From positions 73,427 to 137,426 of the forward strand of contig CAYGKA010000004.1 in the NCBI GenBank assembly GCA_964350445.1: 64,000 nucleotides of DNA, read 5' to 3'. This stretch comes from Hwanghaeella sp964350445 (GTDB taxonomy: Bacteria; Pseudomonadota; Alphaproteobacteria; UBA8366; Aestuariispiraceae). The notes beneath the pieces are model-generated. The model saw only the letters and a program-made list of their open reading frames with translations, ran no database searches and was not told the DNA's origin. A program made the translations under genes and the position numbers. Positions 9,058 through 17,239 of this stretch are shown here, in pieces (positions within the stretch are counted from its first letter, which is position 1; each line of letters starts with the position of its first letter).

Positions 9058-10767
9058 TCATTTCCTGCCTGATGCGTGCCCGGGGCGGGCATTGCCGATT
9101 GCCCGGCTCAACATCAACACCGGCACGATGCCGGCAGCCACAATGGTCAACGCCCCTAAAGCGCTCTCGGCCAGACGTTCGTCGCTCGCATATTGATAGA
9201 CGAAGGTCGCCAAGGTATCGAAGTTGAACGGCCGGAGGATCAAGGTCGCCGGGAGTTCCTTCATCGTATCCACGAAGACCAGCACCGCGCCGCCCAGAAT
9301 GCCGCTGCGGATCATCGGCAGATGGACGCGCCGCAGCGTCGCCCATGGACCGTGACCCAATGTCCGCGCGGCGTCGTCCATGTTCTTGGTGACCTTGGCG
9401 AGGCTCGCCTCCACACCGCCCATCCCGACCGCCAGGAACCGGACAACATAGGCAAAAACCAGGGCGAAGACGGTGCCCGACAGCAGCAACCCCGTGGAGA
9501 TGTCGAAGGTGCTTCGCATAATGGCGTCGATCCCGTTGTCGAACCGGGCGAACGGAACCAGCACGCCAACCGCCAGGACAGCGCCGGGCACTGCGTATCC
9601 CACACTGGCCAGCCGTGCCGCGGTGTTCAGAACCTTCCCGCCGCCGATGCGCATTGCATAGGCCAGGAACAAACCGACCATCACCGCCACGGATGCGGAA
9701 GTCCCCGCCAACAGCAAGCTGTTTCGGGCATAACCGAAATATTTGACCGAGAACGAGTCCTCGAAATTCAAGAACGCATAATCCAGCAGGATCAGCGCCG
9801 GAAGGACGAAGCCAAGCAGGATCGGTAATGCGCACATGGCGACCGCCCCGATCTTAAGGGATGGGCGCAACGCGTAGCCTGGCAGGGCCTGATACCGGTT
9901 CGTCGTCTGATGGAACCGCTGACGGCGGCGCGATTGTCTTTCGATCCAGAGCAGGCCGATCACGAAAACCAGCATCACCAGGGCGATCTGCGCCGCGCCG
10001 CCCGCATTGCCCATGTTCAGCCAGACGTCGAAGACACCGGCCGTCAGCGTATGGACGCCGAAGAAGTCGATCGTTCCGAAATCGTTCAAGGTTTCCATCA
10101 TCGCCAGGGCCACCCCGGCGACGACCGCCGGCCGCGCCAGCGGCAAACCGATGGTCCAGAAACAACGCCATGGGCTGCGCCCCAACACGCGCCCCGCCTC
10201 CAGCACGCAAACCGATTGCTGCAGGAAGGCGGCCCGCGCCATCATGTAGACATAGGGATACAGCACCAGCGAGAGGACCACGATAGCGCCGCCGTGACTG
10301 CGGATCGGCGGGAACCAATAATCCGATTTCAACTTCCATCCCATCAGGTCGCGCAGGGCGGATTGCACGGGACCGGCATATTCCAACAAGTCTGTATAAA
10401 CATAGGCGACCACATAGGCCGGCATGGCCAGCGGCAGGATCAAAGCCCATTCGAAAAACCGTTTACCCGGGAACCGGCACATCGTGACCAGCCAGGCCGT
10501 GGTGATGCCGCCGAAGGTCGTACCGATGCCGACCCCCACCATCAGAATCAACGTGTTGCTGACATAGCGCGGCAGCGTCGTCGAAAGCAGATGCGGCCAG
10601 ATGTTCTCGACCGGATTGAACGCGATCCAGACAATGGAAAGCACGGGAAGAAGGACCAGACCGGCAACAAGCAAGGCCCCAAAAACCCAACGCCCGCGTC
10701 CTGAAGAGGACGCGGGCCGGGAAGGCTTTATCGAAAGTCCGCCAGTCGGTTCGACGATATCCGTCAT
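9058..10767 (-). CDS. Iron(III)-type ABC transporter permease (FbpB/SfuB family)
   Basis: A 569-residue fused permease with two six-helix halves, as in FbpB/AfuB/SfuB proteins. Each half has an EAA-type loop: EAGRVLGRSPW...GLPLARPA at about residues 190-215 and DDAARTLGHGPW...HLPMIRSG near 470-495. It would form the whole transmembrane channel for the iron carried by the periplasmic protein encoded 48 bp upstream. No ATPase gene follows; the next gene is convergent. The ATP-binding subunit must be elsewhere or shared. Thiamine- or phosphonate-type permeases are related, so the substrate rests on the partner protein. Confidence 0.88.
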   Translation of the reverse strand: MTDIVEPTGGLSIKPSRPASSSGRGRWVFGALLVAGLVLLPVLSIVWIAFNPVENIWPHLLSTTLPRYVSNTLILMVGVGIGTTFGGITTAWLVTMCRFPGKRFFEWALILPLAMPAYVVAYVYTDLLEYAGPVQSALRDLMGWKLKSDYWFPPIRSHGGAIVVLSLVLYPYVYMMARAAFLQQSVCVLEAGRVLGRSPWRCFWTIGLPLARPAVVAGVALAMMETLNDFGTIDFFGVHTLTAGVFDVWLNMGNAGGAAQIALVMLVFVIGLLWIERQSRRRQRFHQTTNRYQALPGYALRPSLKIGAVAMCALPILLGFVLPALILLDYAFLNFEDSFSVKYFGYARNSLLLAGTSASVAVMVGLFLAYAMRIGGGKVLNTAARLASVGYAVPGAVLAVGVLVPFARFDNGIDAIMRSTFDISTGLLLSGTVFALVFAYVVRFLAVGMGGVEASLAKVTKNMDDAARTLGHGPWATLRRVHLPMIRSGILGGAVLVFVDTMKELPATLILRPFNFDTLATFVYQYASDERLAESALGALTIVAAGIVPVLMLSRAIGNARPGHASGRK

Positions 10768-10815
10768 TACGATCCGAGTTGCTTGTCCCTGCCCTGAAAC
10801 GGGCGAAGGGGACGC

Positions 10816-11841
10816 CTACTCGTTGTAGCCGACTTCGTCCACCAGTTTCTGCGCTTTCGGCGCCAGTTCGGCGATGGCGGACAAGCTCAAATCATCGGTC
10901 TTGAAGTCGCCCCAGGACTTCAGCAGCGGCGACCATTGAACACCGGGCCGGACCGGATATTCATTGTTCAGGTCGGCATACATTTCCTGGGCTTTTTCGC
11001 CCGCCAGGAATTCCATCAACTTGATGGCGTTTTCCTTGTTCGGCGCGGCTTTGGTAAGCGCGATGCCAGAGACGTTCACGTGGGTTCCGCGGCCGTCCTG
11101 ATCCGGGAAGATGATATAGGCGCTTTCGGCCCACTCCTTCTGTTCCGGGTTGGAGAGCATGGCACCCATGTAATAGTGATTGCCCAGAGCCAGATCGCAT
11201 TCGCCTTCCTTGATGGCTTTGACCTGGGCCCGGTCGTTCCCTTGCGGCTTGCGTGCCAGGTTATTCTTCAAACCGGCGAGCCAAGCCTTGGCCTGATCCG
11301 CGCCGTCATGCGCGATTTTCGACGCGATCAGCGCGATATTGTAAACATGCGATCCGCTGCGCGTGCAGATCTTGCCGTTCCATTCCGGCTTCACGAGATC
11401 GTCATAGCTGGTAACGGCCCCTTCCGGAACACGGTCCTTGGACGCATAGATGATGCGCGCACGCGTCGTCAGGCCGAACCAATGGCCGTCCTCGTCCCGC
11501 AAGTTGGCCGGGATTGCCTTGTTCAGCACGTCGCTCTCAACCGTCTGGGTCGCACCGGTCTTCTTGATGGCCGCCAGACGGGAAATGTCCACGGTCAAAA
11601 GCAGATCCGCGGGACTATTGGCGCCTTCCTGTTTCAGGCGTTCCACCAAACCTTCCTTGGCGAACACGACATTGACGTCGATGCCCGTTTCCTTGGTGAA
11701 CTCCTCGAACATCGGTTCGATCAGGAAGGGCTGCCGATAGGAATAGACATTCACTTCCGCGGCCAGGGCAGAGCCCGCCGCAGCGGTCATGCCGGTCATT
11801 ATAATGGCGGCCGCAAAGCTCGATTTCCACTGCATGTTCAT
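10816..11841 (-). CDS. Fe(3+) ABC transporter periplasmic binding protein (FbpA/AfuA type)
   Basis: A 341-residue secreted binding protein. A signal peptide with a hydrophobic core and ALAAEVNVYS cleavage region is visible at residues 1-28, and mature EVNVYSYRQPFLIEP is typical of ferric-binding proteins. A tyrosine-rich region (NHYYMGAM, residues about 225-232) matches the pair of iron-ligand tyrosines in this family. ATG 11841 is chosen over an upstream in-frame start at 11895 because GGGACGAG precedes it and the signal peptide then starts properly; ATG 11835 is also possible. It is the first gene of a two-gene unit with the permease. Palindromes upstream (11909-11974) may be iron-regulator sites. 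Confidence 0.9.
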   Translation of the reverse strand: MNMQWKSSFAAAIIMTGMTAAAGSALAAEVNVYSYRQPFLIEPMFEEFTKETGIDVNVVFAKEGLVERLKQEGANSPADLLLTVDISRLAAIKKTGATQTVESDVLNKAIPANLRDEDGHWFGLTTRARIIYASKDRVPEGAVTSYDDLVKPEWNGKICTRSGSHVYNIALIASKIAHDGADQAKAWLAGLKNNLARKPQGNDRAQVKAIKEGECDLALGNHYYMGAMLSNPEQKEWAESAYIIFPDQDGRGTHVNVSGIALTKAAPNKENAIKLMEFLAGEKAQEMYADLNNEYPVRPGVQWSPLLKSWGDFKTDDLSLSAIAELAPKAQKLVDEVGYNE

Positions 11842-11908
11842 TCTCGTCCCACTGTTGAATTCTTTTTCCGCGCCGGGTCCCGTGGGTTTCAACAACCACT
11901 ATAGGCAA

Positions 11909-11925
11909 ATGCGACGCGTTCGCAT
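11909..11925. promoter_or_regulatory. Palindrome upstream of the iron transporter operon
   Basis: ATGCGA and TCGCAT flank five bases, about 70 bp upstream of the binding protein start. It is one of two inverted repeats in the 163-bp gap before the operon, both built from TGC...GCA ends. It is operator-like; the regulator is not known. Confidence 0.4.
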
Positions 11926-11953
11926 GCAACAGGTAACGCAAACACCGAAACAC

Positions 11954-11974
11954 TGCAAGTCATTCGCACTTGCA
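11954..11974. promoter_or_regulatory. Perfect TGCAAGT-N7-ACTTGCA inverted repeat, possible Fur/Mur-type site
   Basis: The 21-bp element has perfect 7-bp arms. Its left 15 bases also fit the loose pattern TGCAAnTnATTnGCA that I associate with alphaproteobacterial Fur/Mur operators. It lies about 115 bp upstream of the binding protein start on the correct side to control the operon. A run of six T follows on the plus strand, so a plus-strand terminator is an alternative, but no plus-strand gene ends here. Confidence 0.45.
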
Positions 11975-12004
11975 TTTTTTACCTGTCATTCACATTTTTT
12001 TGAA

Positions 12005-13324
12005 CTAGAGGGATTTTAGAAAAGCGACCACGGCGGCACGTTGATCCAAATCAAGTGTCCGGAAGGTTTCCCGCGACGCTTCGGCCTCCCCGCCATGCCA
12101 GAGGATAGCCTCTTCGAGGCTGCGCGCACGCCCGTCATGCAAAAGGGCGAAACCCCCATGGACTGCCTCGGACAATCCGATGCCCCATAGCGGCGGCGTC
12201 CGCCATTCATTGCCGTTCGCTTCAAAATCAGGGCGCCCGTCGGCAAGCCCCTCGCCCATATCGTGAAGAAGAAGATCCGTATAGGCGTCGACACGCAGAC
12301 CGTTGAGGTAGGGCCGTTTCGATTCGACCGTCCCGAAAGAGGGCCGGTGGCATTGGGCGCAGCCGACATCGTCGAAAAGCTTTTCCCCGTCGCGCGTGTC
12401 TTCCGCGCCCCGCCGCGCGGGGGGTGCGATGGTCATTACGTAGTCGGTAACCTGATAGATCCCGCGATCCGGCAGTTCAGGCAGTTCAGGCAGGCGCCCG
12501 TCAGCACCCTGACAGGATTCTTGTCCAACACCGCAATCATGCGTCCTGAACAGTGGATTTGTGATGCCGATATCACCGAGAAAGGCCGCCGCCGTCTGTT
12601 GCAGAAGGTTGGGCTCATTCGCTTTCCAACCGAACCGCCCCGGTACCGTCACGGCGAAGGCCGCATTCCATACCCGGTTCATGCGACCGGAAATCCCGTC
12701 ACCATCGAGGTCCTCCGGGTCGGCCCAAGCCTCTATGTCGGCCACGGCTACGGCATCCAGCAACCCAAGCCCATAGATCGGCTGCCCGATCCGAAGCGAG
12801 GTCAACGCATTGTCCAAGGGGCCGTAAGCGGCATTCTCAAAGGCAAGCTTTGGCCGGCGCAGTTGATACGGCGTGCCGTCGCCATATCGACCCTCGATAA
12901 CCTCGTAGGAAACCAGGACCTCAGCCTCCGCGGGGACGCCTCGTACACCGCGGGTGTTCAACTGGCCTCCATAGTGCGGATGCGGCAGCGGACCGCCATT
13001 TCCCACCTTCCCCGGCACGCTCAAACGCACCAATCCCGTCAGCAAAGGCTCGTCCGGCCCATCCGGCGCGGAACCGCGCCCGCCGCGCGGATGACAGGTC
13101 GAGCACGCATTTCTGTTGAACAGCGGCCCGAGCCCGCCGCCTGGCGTCCCCGCCGCCGGTTTATCCAGGAAGTGCAAATTGAAGAGCCGGCGCCCGTCCC
13201 GCAAATCGGGCGTTTCGTCCACATTCGCTCCAGGCAGGGCGTGCAGAAAGGTGTCCTGCGCCATGACCGGCGCAATACCGGCCAAGAGCAGGAAGGCGGC
13301 TAGGGAAAAGCAAACCCGTTTCAT
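12005..13324 (-). CDS. Di-haem oxidoreductase family protein (DUF1111, cytochrome c peroxidase-like)
   Basis: A 439-residue exported c-type cytochrome. A signal peptide (residues 1-22, ending PVMAQ) is followed by two haem-attachment motifs, CSTCH at 74-78 and CAQCH at 322-326. The spacing and the short motifs LPELPDRGIYQVTDY and HDMGEGLADG are those of the di-haem thiol-oxidoreductase family, related to MauG and bacterial cytochrome c peroxidases. The reaction is not established for most members. In other genomes such genes often accompany iron- or copper-uptake genes, which fits its place just upstream of the ferric ABC genes on the same strand. Initiation is at ATG 13324. Confidence 0.88.
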   Translation of the reverse strand: MKRVCFSLAAFLLLAGIAPVMAQDTFLHALPGANVDETPDLRDGRRLFNLHFLDKPAAGTPGGGLGPLFNRNACSTCHPRGGRGSAPDGPDEPLLTGLVRLSVPGKVGNGGPLPHPHYGGQLNTRGVRGVPAEAEVLVSYEVIEGRYGDGTPYQLRRPKLAFENAAYGPLDNALTSLRIGQPIYGLGLLDAVAVADIEAWADPEDLDGDGISGRMNRVWNAAFAVTVPGRFGWKANEPNLLQQTAAAFLGDIGITNPLFRTHDCGVGQESCQGADGRLPELPELPDRGIYQVTDYVMTIAPPARRGAEDTRDGEKLFDDVGCAQCHRPSFGTVESKRPYLNGLRVDAYTDLLLHDMGEGLADGRPDFEANGNEWRTPPLWGIGLSEAVHGGFALLHDGRARSLEEAILWHGGEAEASRETFRTLDLDQRAAVVAFLKSL

Positions 13325-13386
13325 AGCCCCTTATTTATGCCAGGAACGACGATAAGGGAATCTCCGCAACCGGTTGCGCCCCTGCC

Positions 13387-16300
13387 CTAGTCATCTTCCA
13401 TCGACATCAGCGACGCATTGCCGCCCGCGGCCGTCGTATCGACACTGACCGTGCGCTCCGTCGCGAAGCGGTGCAGATAGCGCGGCCCGCCCGCCTTCGG
13501 GCCGGTGCCGGACAGACCTTCACCCCCGAAGGGTTGGACGCCGACAATCGCGCCGATCTGGTTCCGGTTCACATAGGCGTTGCCGACTTCCAGCCGGTCG
13601 ATGATGTGATGGACCGTCGTTTCGACCCGGCTGTGCACCGCCGCGGTCAGGCCGTATCCGGTGCCGTTGATGGCGTCGATCACCTTGTCCAACTCGGATG
13701 CCTTGTATCTGACCACATGCAGGACAGGCCCGAACACCTCCCGCTCCAGCACATCCAGGCTCGGAATTTCATAGGCGCAGGGCGCGAAGAACGTGCCGGC
13801 CGAGCAGTTCTCAGGCATCGGCGTACGGAAAATAAGCTTCGCCTCGCGATCCATCCGTTCCGCATGCGCGTTCAGCATTGCCTGCGCATCGGTATCGATG
13901 ACGGGGCCCACATCGGTCGCCAACAGCGATGGGTCGCCGACCCGCAATTCCTTCATGGCCCCGGCAATCATCTTGGTCAGTTTGTCGGCGATGTCCTTTT
14001 GCACGAAAAGGACCCGCAGGGCGGAACAGCGCTGCCCCGCGCTTTGGAAGGCCGAGATCAGCACATCGCGGGTAACCTGCTCCGGCAGGGCGGAAGAATC
14101 GACGATCATCGCGTTCTGACCGCCGGTCTCGGCGATCAGCGGCGCGATCGGCCCCTCACGATTGGCGAGCGCCTTGTTGATGATGCGCGCCGTTTCCGTC
14201 GATCCGGTGAAGGCGACACCCGCAATACGCGGGTCCGGCAACAAGGCGTTGCCGATGGTCGGCCCGTCGCCCGGCAGAAGCGACAGAACATCGTCCGGCA
14301 GGCCCGCGCGATGCATCAGACGGGCTGCTTCATAGGCGATGATGGGTGTTTGTTCCGCCGGTTTTGCCAGAACACAGTTGCCCGCAGCCAGCGCCGCCGC
14401 CACCTGGCCGGTGAAAATCGCCAACGGAAAGTTCCAGGGCGAAATGCACAGGAAGACGCCCCGACCGTGGAGGGCAATGCTGTTCGACTCACCGGTGGGG
14501 CCGGGCAGGACGGTCGGCGCGGAGAAATCCTCCTCCGCCTTGTCCGCGTAGTAGCGCAGGAAGTCGACGGCTTCACGCACTTCGGCGATCGCGTCGGGAA
14601 CGGATTTGCCCGCTTCTCGCACCGCGAAGGCCATCAATCGCGACATGTTCTCTTCATACAGATCGGCGATGCGCCGCAGTATATCCGCCCTTTGCTTCGC
14701 CGGTGTGCGGTCCCAGGCGTGGCGCGCCCGGTGGGCCCGGTCCAGCGCCGTCGTCGCATCCTCGGCCGTCGCGTCCAGCACGCGGCCAATCGGCTTCCCG
14801 CTATCCGCCGGGCCAAAGACGACACGGCCGGTCAGGACGTCACGCGGACGCCCACCGACGATGGGGCCGGCCCACCAGTTCTCTTCCTCTGTCGCCATCA
14901 TGGCGGCGCGCAGGGGGTCCAGCTTCACCACGTCGGTTACATCCATACCCTTGGAATTGGCGCGGCTGTCGCCATACAAACGGCGCGGCACAGGGATCGC
15001 CGGGTGCGGCGCCTGGCGCAGGGACCGGGCCGCCGCGATCGGGTCCGCGACGATTGCGGCCAACGGCTGCTTCTCGTCGACGATACGGTTGACGAAGGAT
15101 GTGTTGGCGCCGTTTTCCAACAGACGCCGAACCAGATAGGCAAGCAGGTCTTCGTGGCTGCCGACCGGCGCATAAACTCGGCAGTTGAGTCCGAGCTTAT
15201 CCTTGCCGACGATCTGTTCGTAGAGAGCATCGCCCATGCCGTGCAGTCGCTGAAATTCGTAGTCGTTGCGGTTCCCCGCCATTTCGATCACGGCGGCGAC
15301 GGAATGCGCGTTATGGGTCGCGAAGCAGGGGTAGAATGCATTGGCGCCCTCCAGCAGCTTGCGAGCGCAGGCCAGGTAAGAGACGTCGGTCGATACTTTT
15401 CGGGTGAAGACCGGGTAGCCGTCTTCGCCCATTTCCTGGGCGCGTTTCACTTCCGTGTCCCAATAGGCGCCCTTCACCAGCCGCACCATCAGGCGCCGGT
15501 TGGTCCGCCCCGCCACATCCTCCAGCCAATCGATCAGCGGCGCGGCGCGTTTCTGATAGGCTTGGACCGCCAGACCGAAACCATCCCAACCTTTCAGTGA
15601 CGCATCGCCGCTGGCGGCTTTGATGACATCCATGGATATATCGAGCCGGTCGGCCTCCTCCGCATCGACGCAAAGGCCGATATCCTGCGCCTTCGCCATC
15701 TGGGCGAGGTCCATCAACTTGGGGAAAAGCTCCGTCATCACGCGGTCGCGCTGAATGAATTCATAGCGCGGATGCAAGGCGGAAAGCTTTATCGAAACCC
15801 CGGGGGAGTCGACGGGACCACGCCCCTTGGCCTTCTTGCCGATTACCTCGATCGCATGGGCATAGGCTTTGAAATACCGTTCGGCGTCGGCCATGGTGCG
15901 CGCCGCCTCGCCCAGCATGTCATAGGAGTGGCGATAGCCGGCCTTCTCCGCCGGCTTGGCCCGGTCCGTCGCTTCCTCGATGGTACGTCCCATGACGAAC
16001 TGACGGCCCATCACGCGCATCGCCTGGGTCACCGCTTGGCGAATAACCGGCTCGCCCGAACGGTGGACCATGCGGTTGAGGATCGAACGCCAGTCCAGGT
16101 CCGGCTTGACGTCTTCCATCTTCACCAGCTTCCCGGTCAGCATCAGGCCCCAGGTGGACGCGTTGACGAAAAGGGATTCCGAATGACCCAGATGGGCTTC
16201 CCAGTTTCCGCCGCCGATCTTGTCCTTGATCAGCGCATCGGCGGTTTCAGCGTCGGGAATCCGCAGCAGGGCTTCCGCCAAGCACATCAGGACGACGCCC

Positions 16301-16551
16301 TCCTGGCTGGAAAGCTCGTATTCATGCATGAAGGCGTCGATGCCGGAGGACTTCACCCGGTCTTCCCGCACCCGTCGAACCAGGGTCCGCGCGCGCTCCT
16401 CAATCCGGTCGATGGCGTCCGCGGGCAGGCTCGCTTGCTGCAAGCGCTCGGCCAGGCATTTCTCTTCGTCCATTCGGTAGGCGGCGCGCACCGCCTTGCG
16501 TTCCAGGGTCGTGGACGTGAGATCGCGGAAATCGGTATCGGAGAACAGCAT
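13387..16551 (-). CDS. putA: PutA, bifunctional proline dehydrogenase / P5C dehydrogenase
   Basis: A 1,054-residue trifunctional-family enzyme that oxidises proline to glutamate via delta-1-pyrroline-5-carboxylate. The N-terminal half (about residues 140-480) is the FAD-dependent proline dehydrogenase barrel, with KLSALHPRYE and LMVRLVKGAYWD segments. The C-terminal half (about 550-1030) is an aldehyde dehydrogenase, with the glutamate in AETGGQNAM and catalytic Cys842 in GQRCSALR. There is no ribbon-helix-helix domain at the start, so unlike the enterobacterial enzyme it should not repress its own gene. ATG 16551 is chosen because AGGG precedes it; a GTG at 16560 is possible. It is divergent from an Lrp-type regulator. 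Confidence 0.95.
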   Translation of the reverse strand: MLFSDTDFRDLTSTTLERKAVRAAYRMDEEKCLAERLQQASLPADAIDRIEERARTLVRRVREDRVKSSGIDAFMHEYELSSQEGVVLMCLAEALLRIPDAETADALIKDKIGGGNWEAHLGHSESLFVNASTWGLMLTGKLVKMEDVKPDLDWRSILNRMVHRSGEPVIRQAVTQAMRVMGRQFVMGRTIEEATDRAKPAEKAGYRHSYDMLGEAARTMADAERYFKAYAHAIEVIGKKAKGRGPVDSPGVSIKLSALHPRYEFIQRDRVMTELFPKLMDLAQMAKAQDIGLCVDAEEADRLDISMDVIKAASGDASLKGWDGFGLAVQAYQKRAAPLIDWLEDVAGRTNRRLMVRLVKGAYWDTEVKRAQEMGEDGYPVFTRKVSTDVSYLACARKLLEGANAFYPCFATHNAHSVAAVIEMAGNRNDYEFQRLHGMGDALYEQIVGKDKLGLNCRVYAPVGSHEDLLAYLVRRLLENGANTSFVNRIVDEKQPLAAIVADPIAAARSLRQAPHPAIPVPRRLYGDSRANSKGMDVTDVVKLDPLRAAMMATEEENWWAGPIVGGRPRDVLTGRVVFGPADSGKPIGRVLDATAEDATTALDRAHRARHAWDRTPAKQRADILRRIADLYEENMSRLMAFAVREAGKSVPDAIAEVREAVDFLRYYADKAEEDFSAPTVLPGPTGESNSIALHGRGVFLCISPWNFPLAIFTGQVAAALAAGNCVLAKPAEQTPIIAYEAARLMHRAGLPDDVLSLLPGDGPTIGNALLPDPRIAGVAFTGSTETARIINKALANREGPIAPLIAETGGQNAMIVDSSALPEQVTRDVLISAFQSAGQRCSALRVLFVQKDIADKLTKMIAGAMKELRVGDPSLLATDVGPVIDTDAQAMLNAHAERMDREAKLIFRTPMPENCSAGTFFAPCAYEIPSLDVLEREVFGPVLHVVRYKASELDKVIDAINGTGYGLTAAVHSRVETTVHHIIDRLEVGNAYVNRNQIGAIVGVQPFGGEGLSGTGPKAGGPRYLHRFATERTVSVDTTAAGGNASLMSMEDD

Positions 16552-16646
16552 GACGGACACCCTGCATTTGGAGAATGACGAAACCGTTCATATCACGGTA
16601 GGGCAATGATAGGACTAACCTTCCCGAATGTGCTTCCAAACTTCAG

Positions 16647-16662
16647 ATTATTTCATTATTTC
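16647..16662. promoter_or_regulatory. Tandem 8-bp AT-rich direct repeat between putA and lrp-type gene
   Basis: ATTATTTC occurs twice back to back in the 150-bp divergent gap. The surrounding 60 bases are much more AT-rich than the region. Lrp/AsnC-family activators such as PutR commonly bind AT-rich repeated sites in this arrangement, so this is a candidate binding site. That reading is inference from position and composition. Confidence 0.4.
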
Positions 16663-16701
16663 ATCTGGCAAAATGGCGATTTTATAGTGAATAATTCTGT
16701 C

Positions 16702-17175
16702 ATGAGAAAAACACTCGACCGCATAGACCGTTCGATACTGCGGATGCTGCAATCCGACGGGCGCCTTTCGAATGTCGAACTGGCCCGCCGGATCAACCTA
16801 TCGCCGACACCATGCCTGGAGCGCGTGCGCCGGTTGGAAAAAGATGGCTTCATCCGCGGATATTCCGCACGGCTGGACCCGTCAAAGCTCCACCTGGGTC
16901 TCGCCGTCTTTGTCCAAGTGACGCTGGACAAGACCACCAGCGACGTCTTCGAGAAGTTCAAGGCCTCCATCATCGGCGTAGACGAGATCGTCGAATGCCA
17001 CATGGTCGCAGGCGGGTTCGACTATATCCTGAAAGTGCGCACCGCGGACATGGACGCTTTCCGAACCTTCCTCGGCGAAACCATCAACAACCTCCCAGGG
17101 ATCGCCTCCACCTCGACCTATGTCGTCATGGAAGCGGTGAAAGAAGGCGAAGGGCTGCCCGTGCCGTTACCGTGA
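16702..17175 (+). CDS. Lrp/AsnC-family regulator, probable activator of putA (PutR-like)
   Basis: A 157-residue regulator with an N-terminal winged helix-turn-helix (residues 5-60: LDRIDRSILRMLQSDGRLSN, then LARRINLSPTPCLERVRRLEKDGFI) and a C-terminal RAM ligand-sensing domain with the typical GGFDYILKVRT strand. The divergent position next to putA is the classic arrangement of PutR/BkdR-like activators that respond to proline, so control of putA is a strong contextual inference. The open frame extends upstream to 16606, but ATG 16702 starts at the conserved helix. The following asnB gene is 64 bp downstream on the same strand. Confidence 0.9.
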   Translation: MRKTLDRIDRSILRMLQSDGRLSNVELARRINLSPTPCLERVRRLEKDGFIRGYSARLDPSKLHLGLAVFVQVTLDKTTSDVFEKFKASIIGVDEIVECHMVAGGFDYILKVRTADMDAFRTFLGETINNLPGIASTSTYVVMEAVKEGEGLPVPLP

Positions 17176-17239
17176 CGGCACGCAAGATCCATTATTTTCG
17201 ATTTGTCCTATCGGGTGAAAACGCCTTAGGTTCCGGAAC

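Noticed and set aside
13471..15600. 709-codon open frame on the plus strand opposite putA
   Set aside because: It lies wholly within putA on the opposite strand and shows no recognisable motifs; long antisense frames are expected from GC-rich codon bias.
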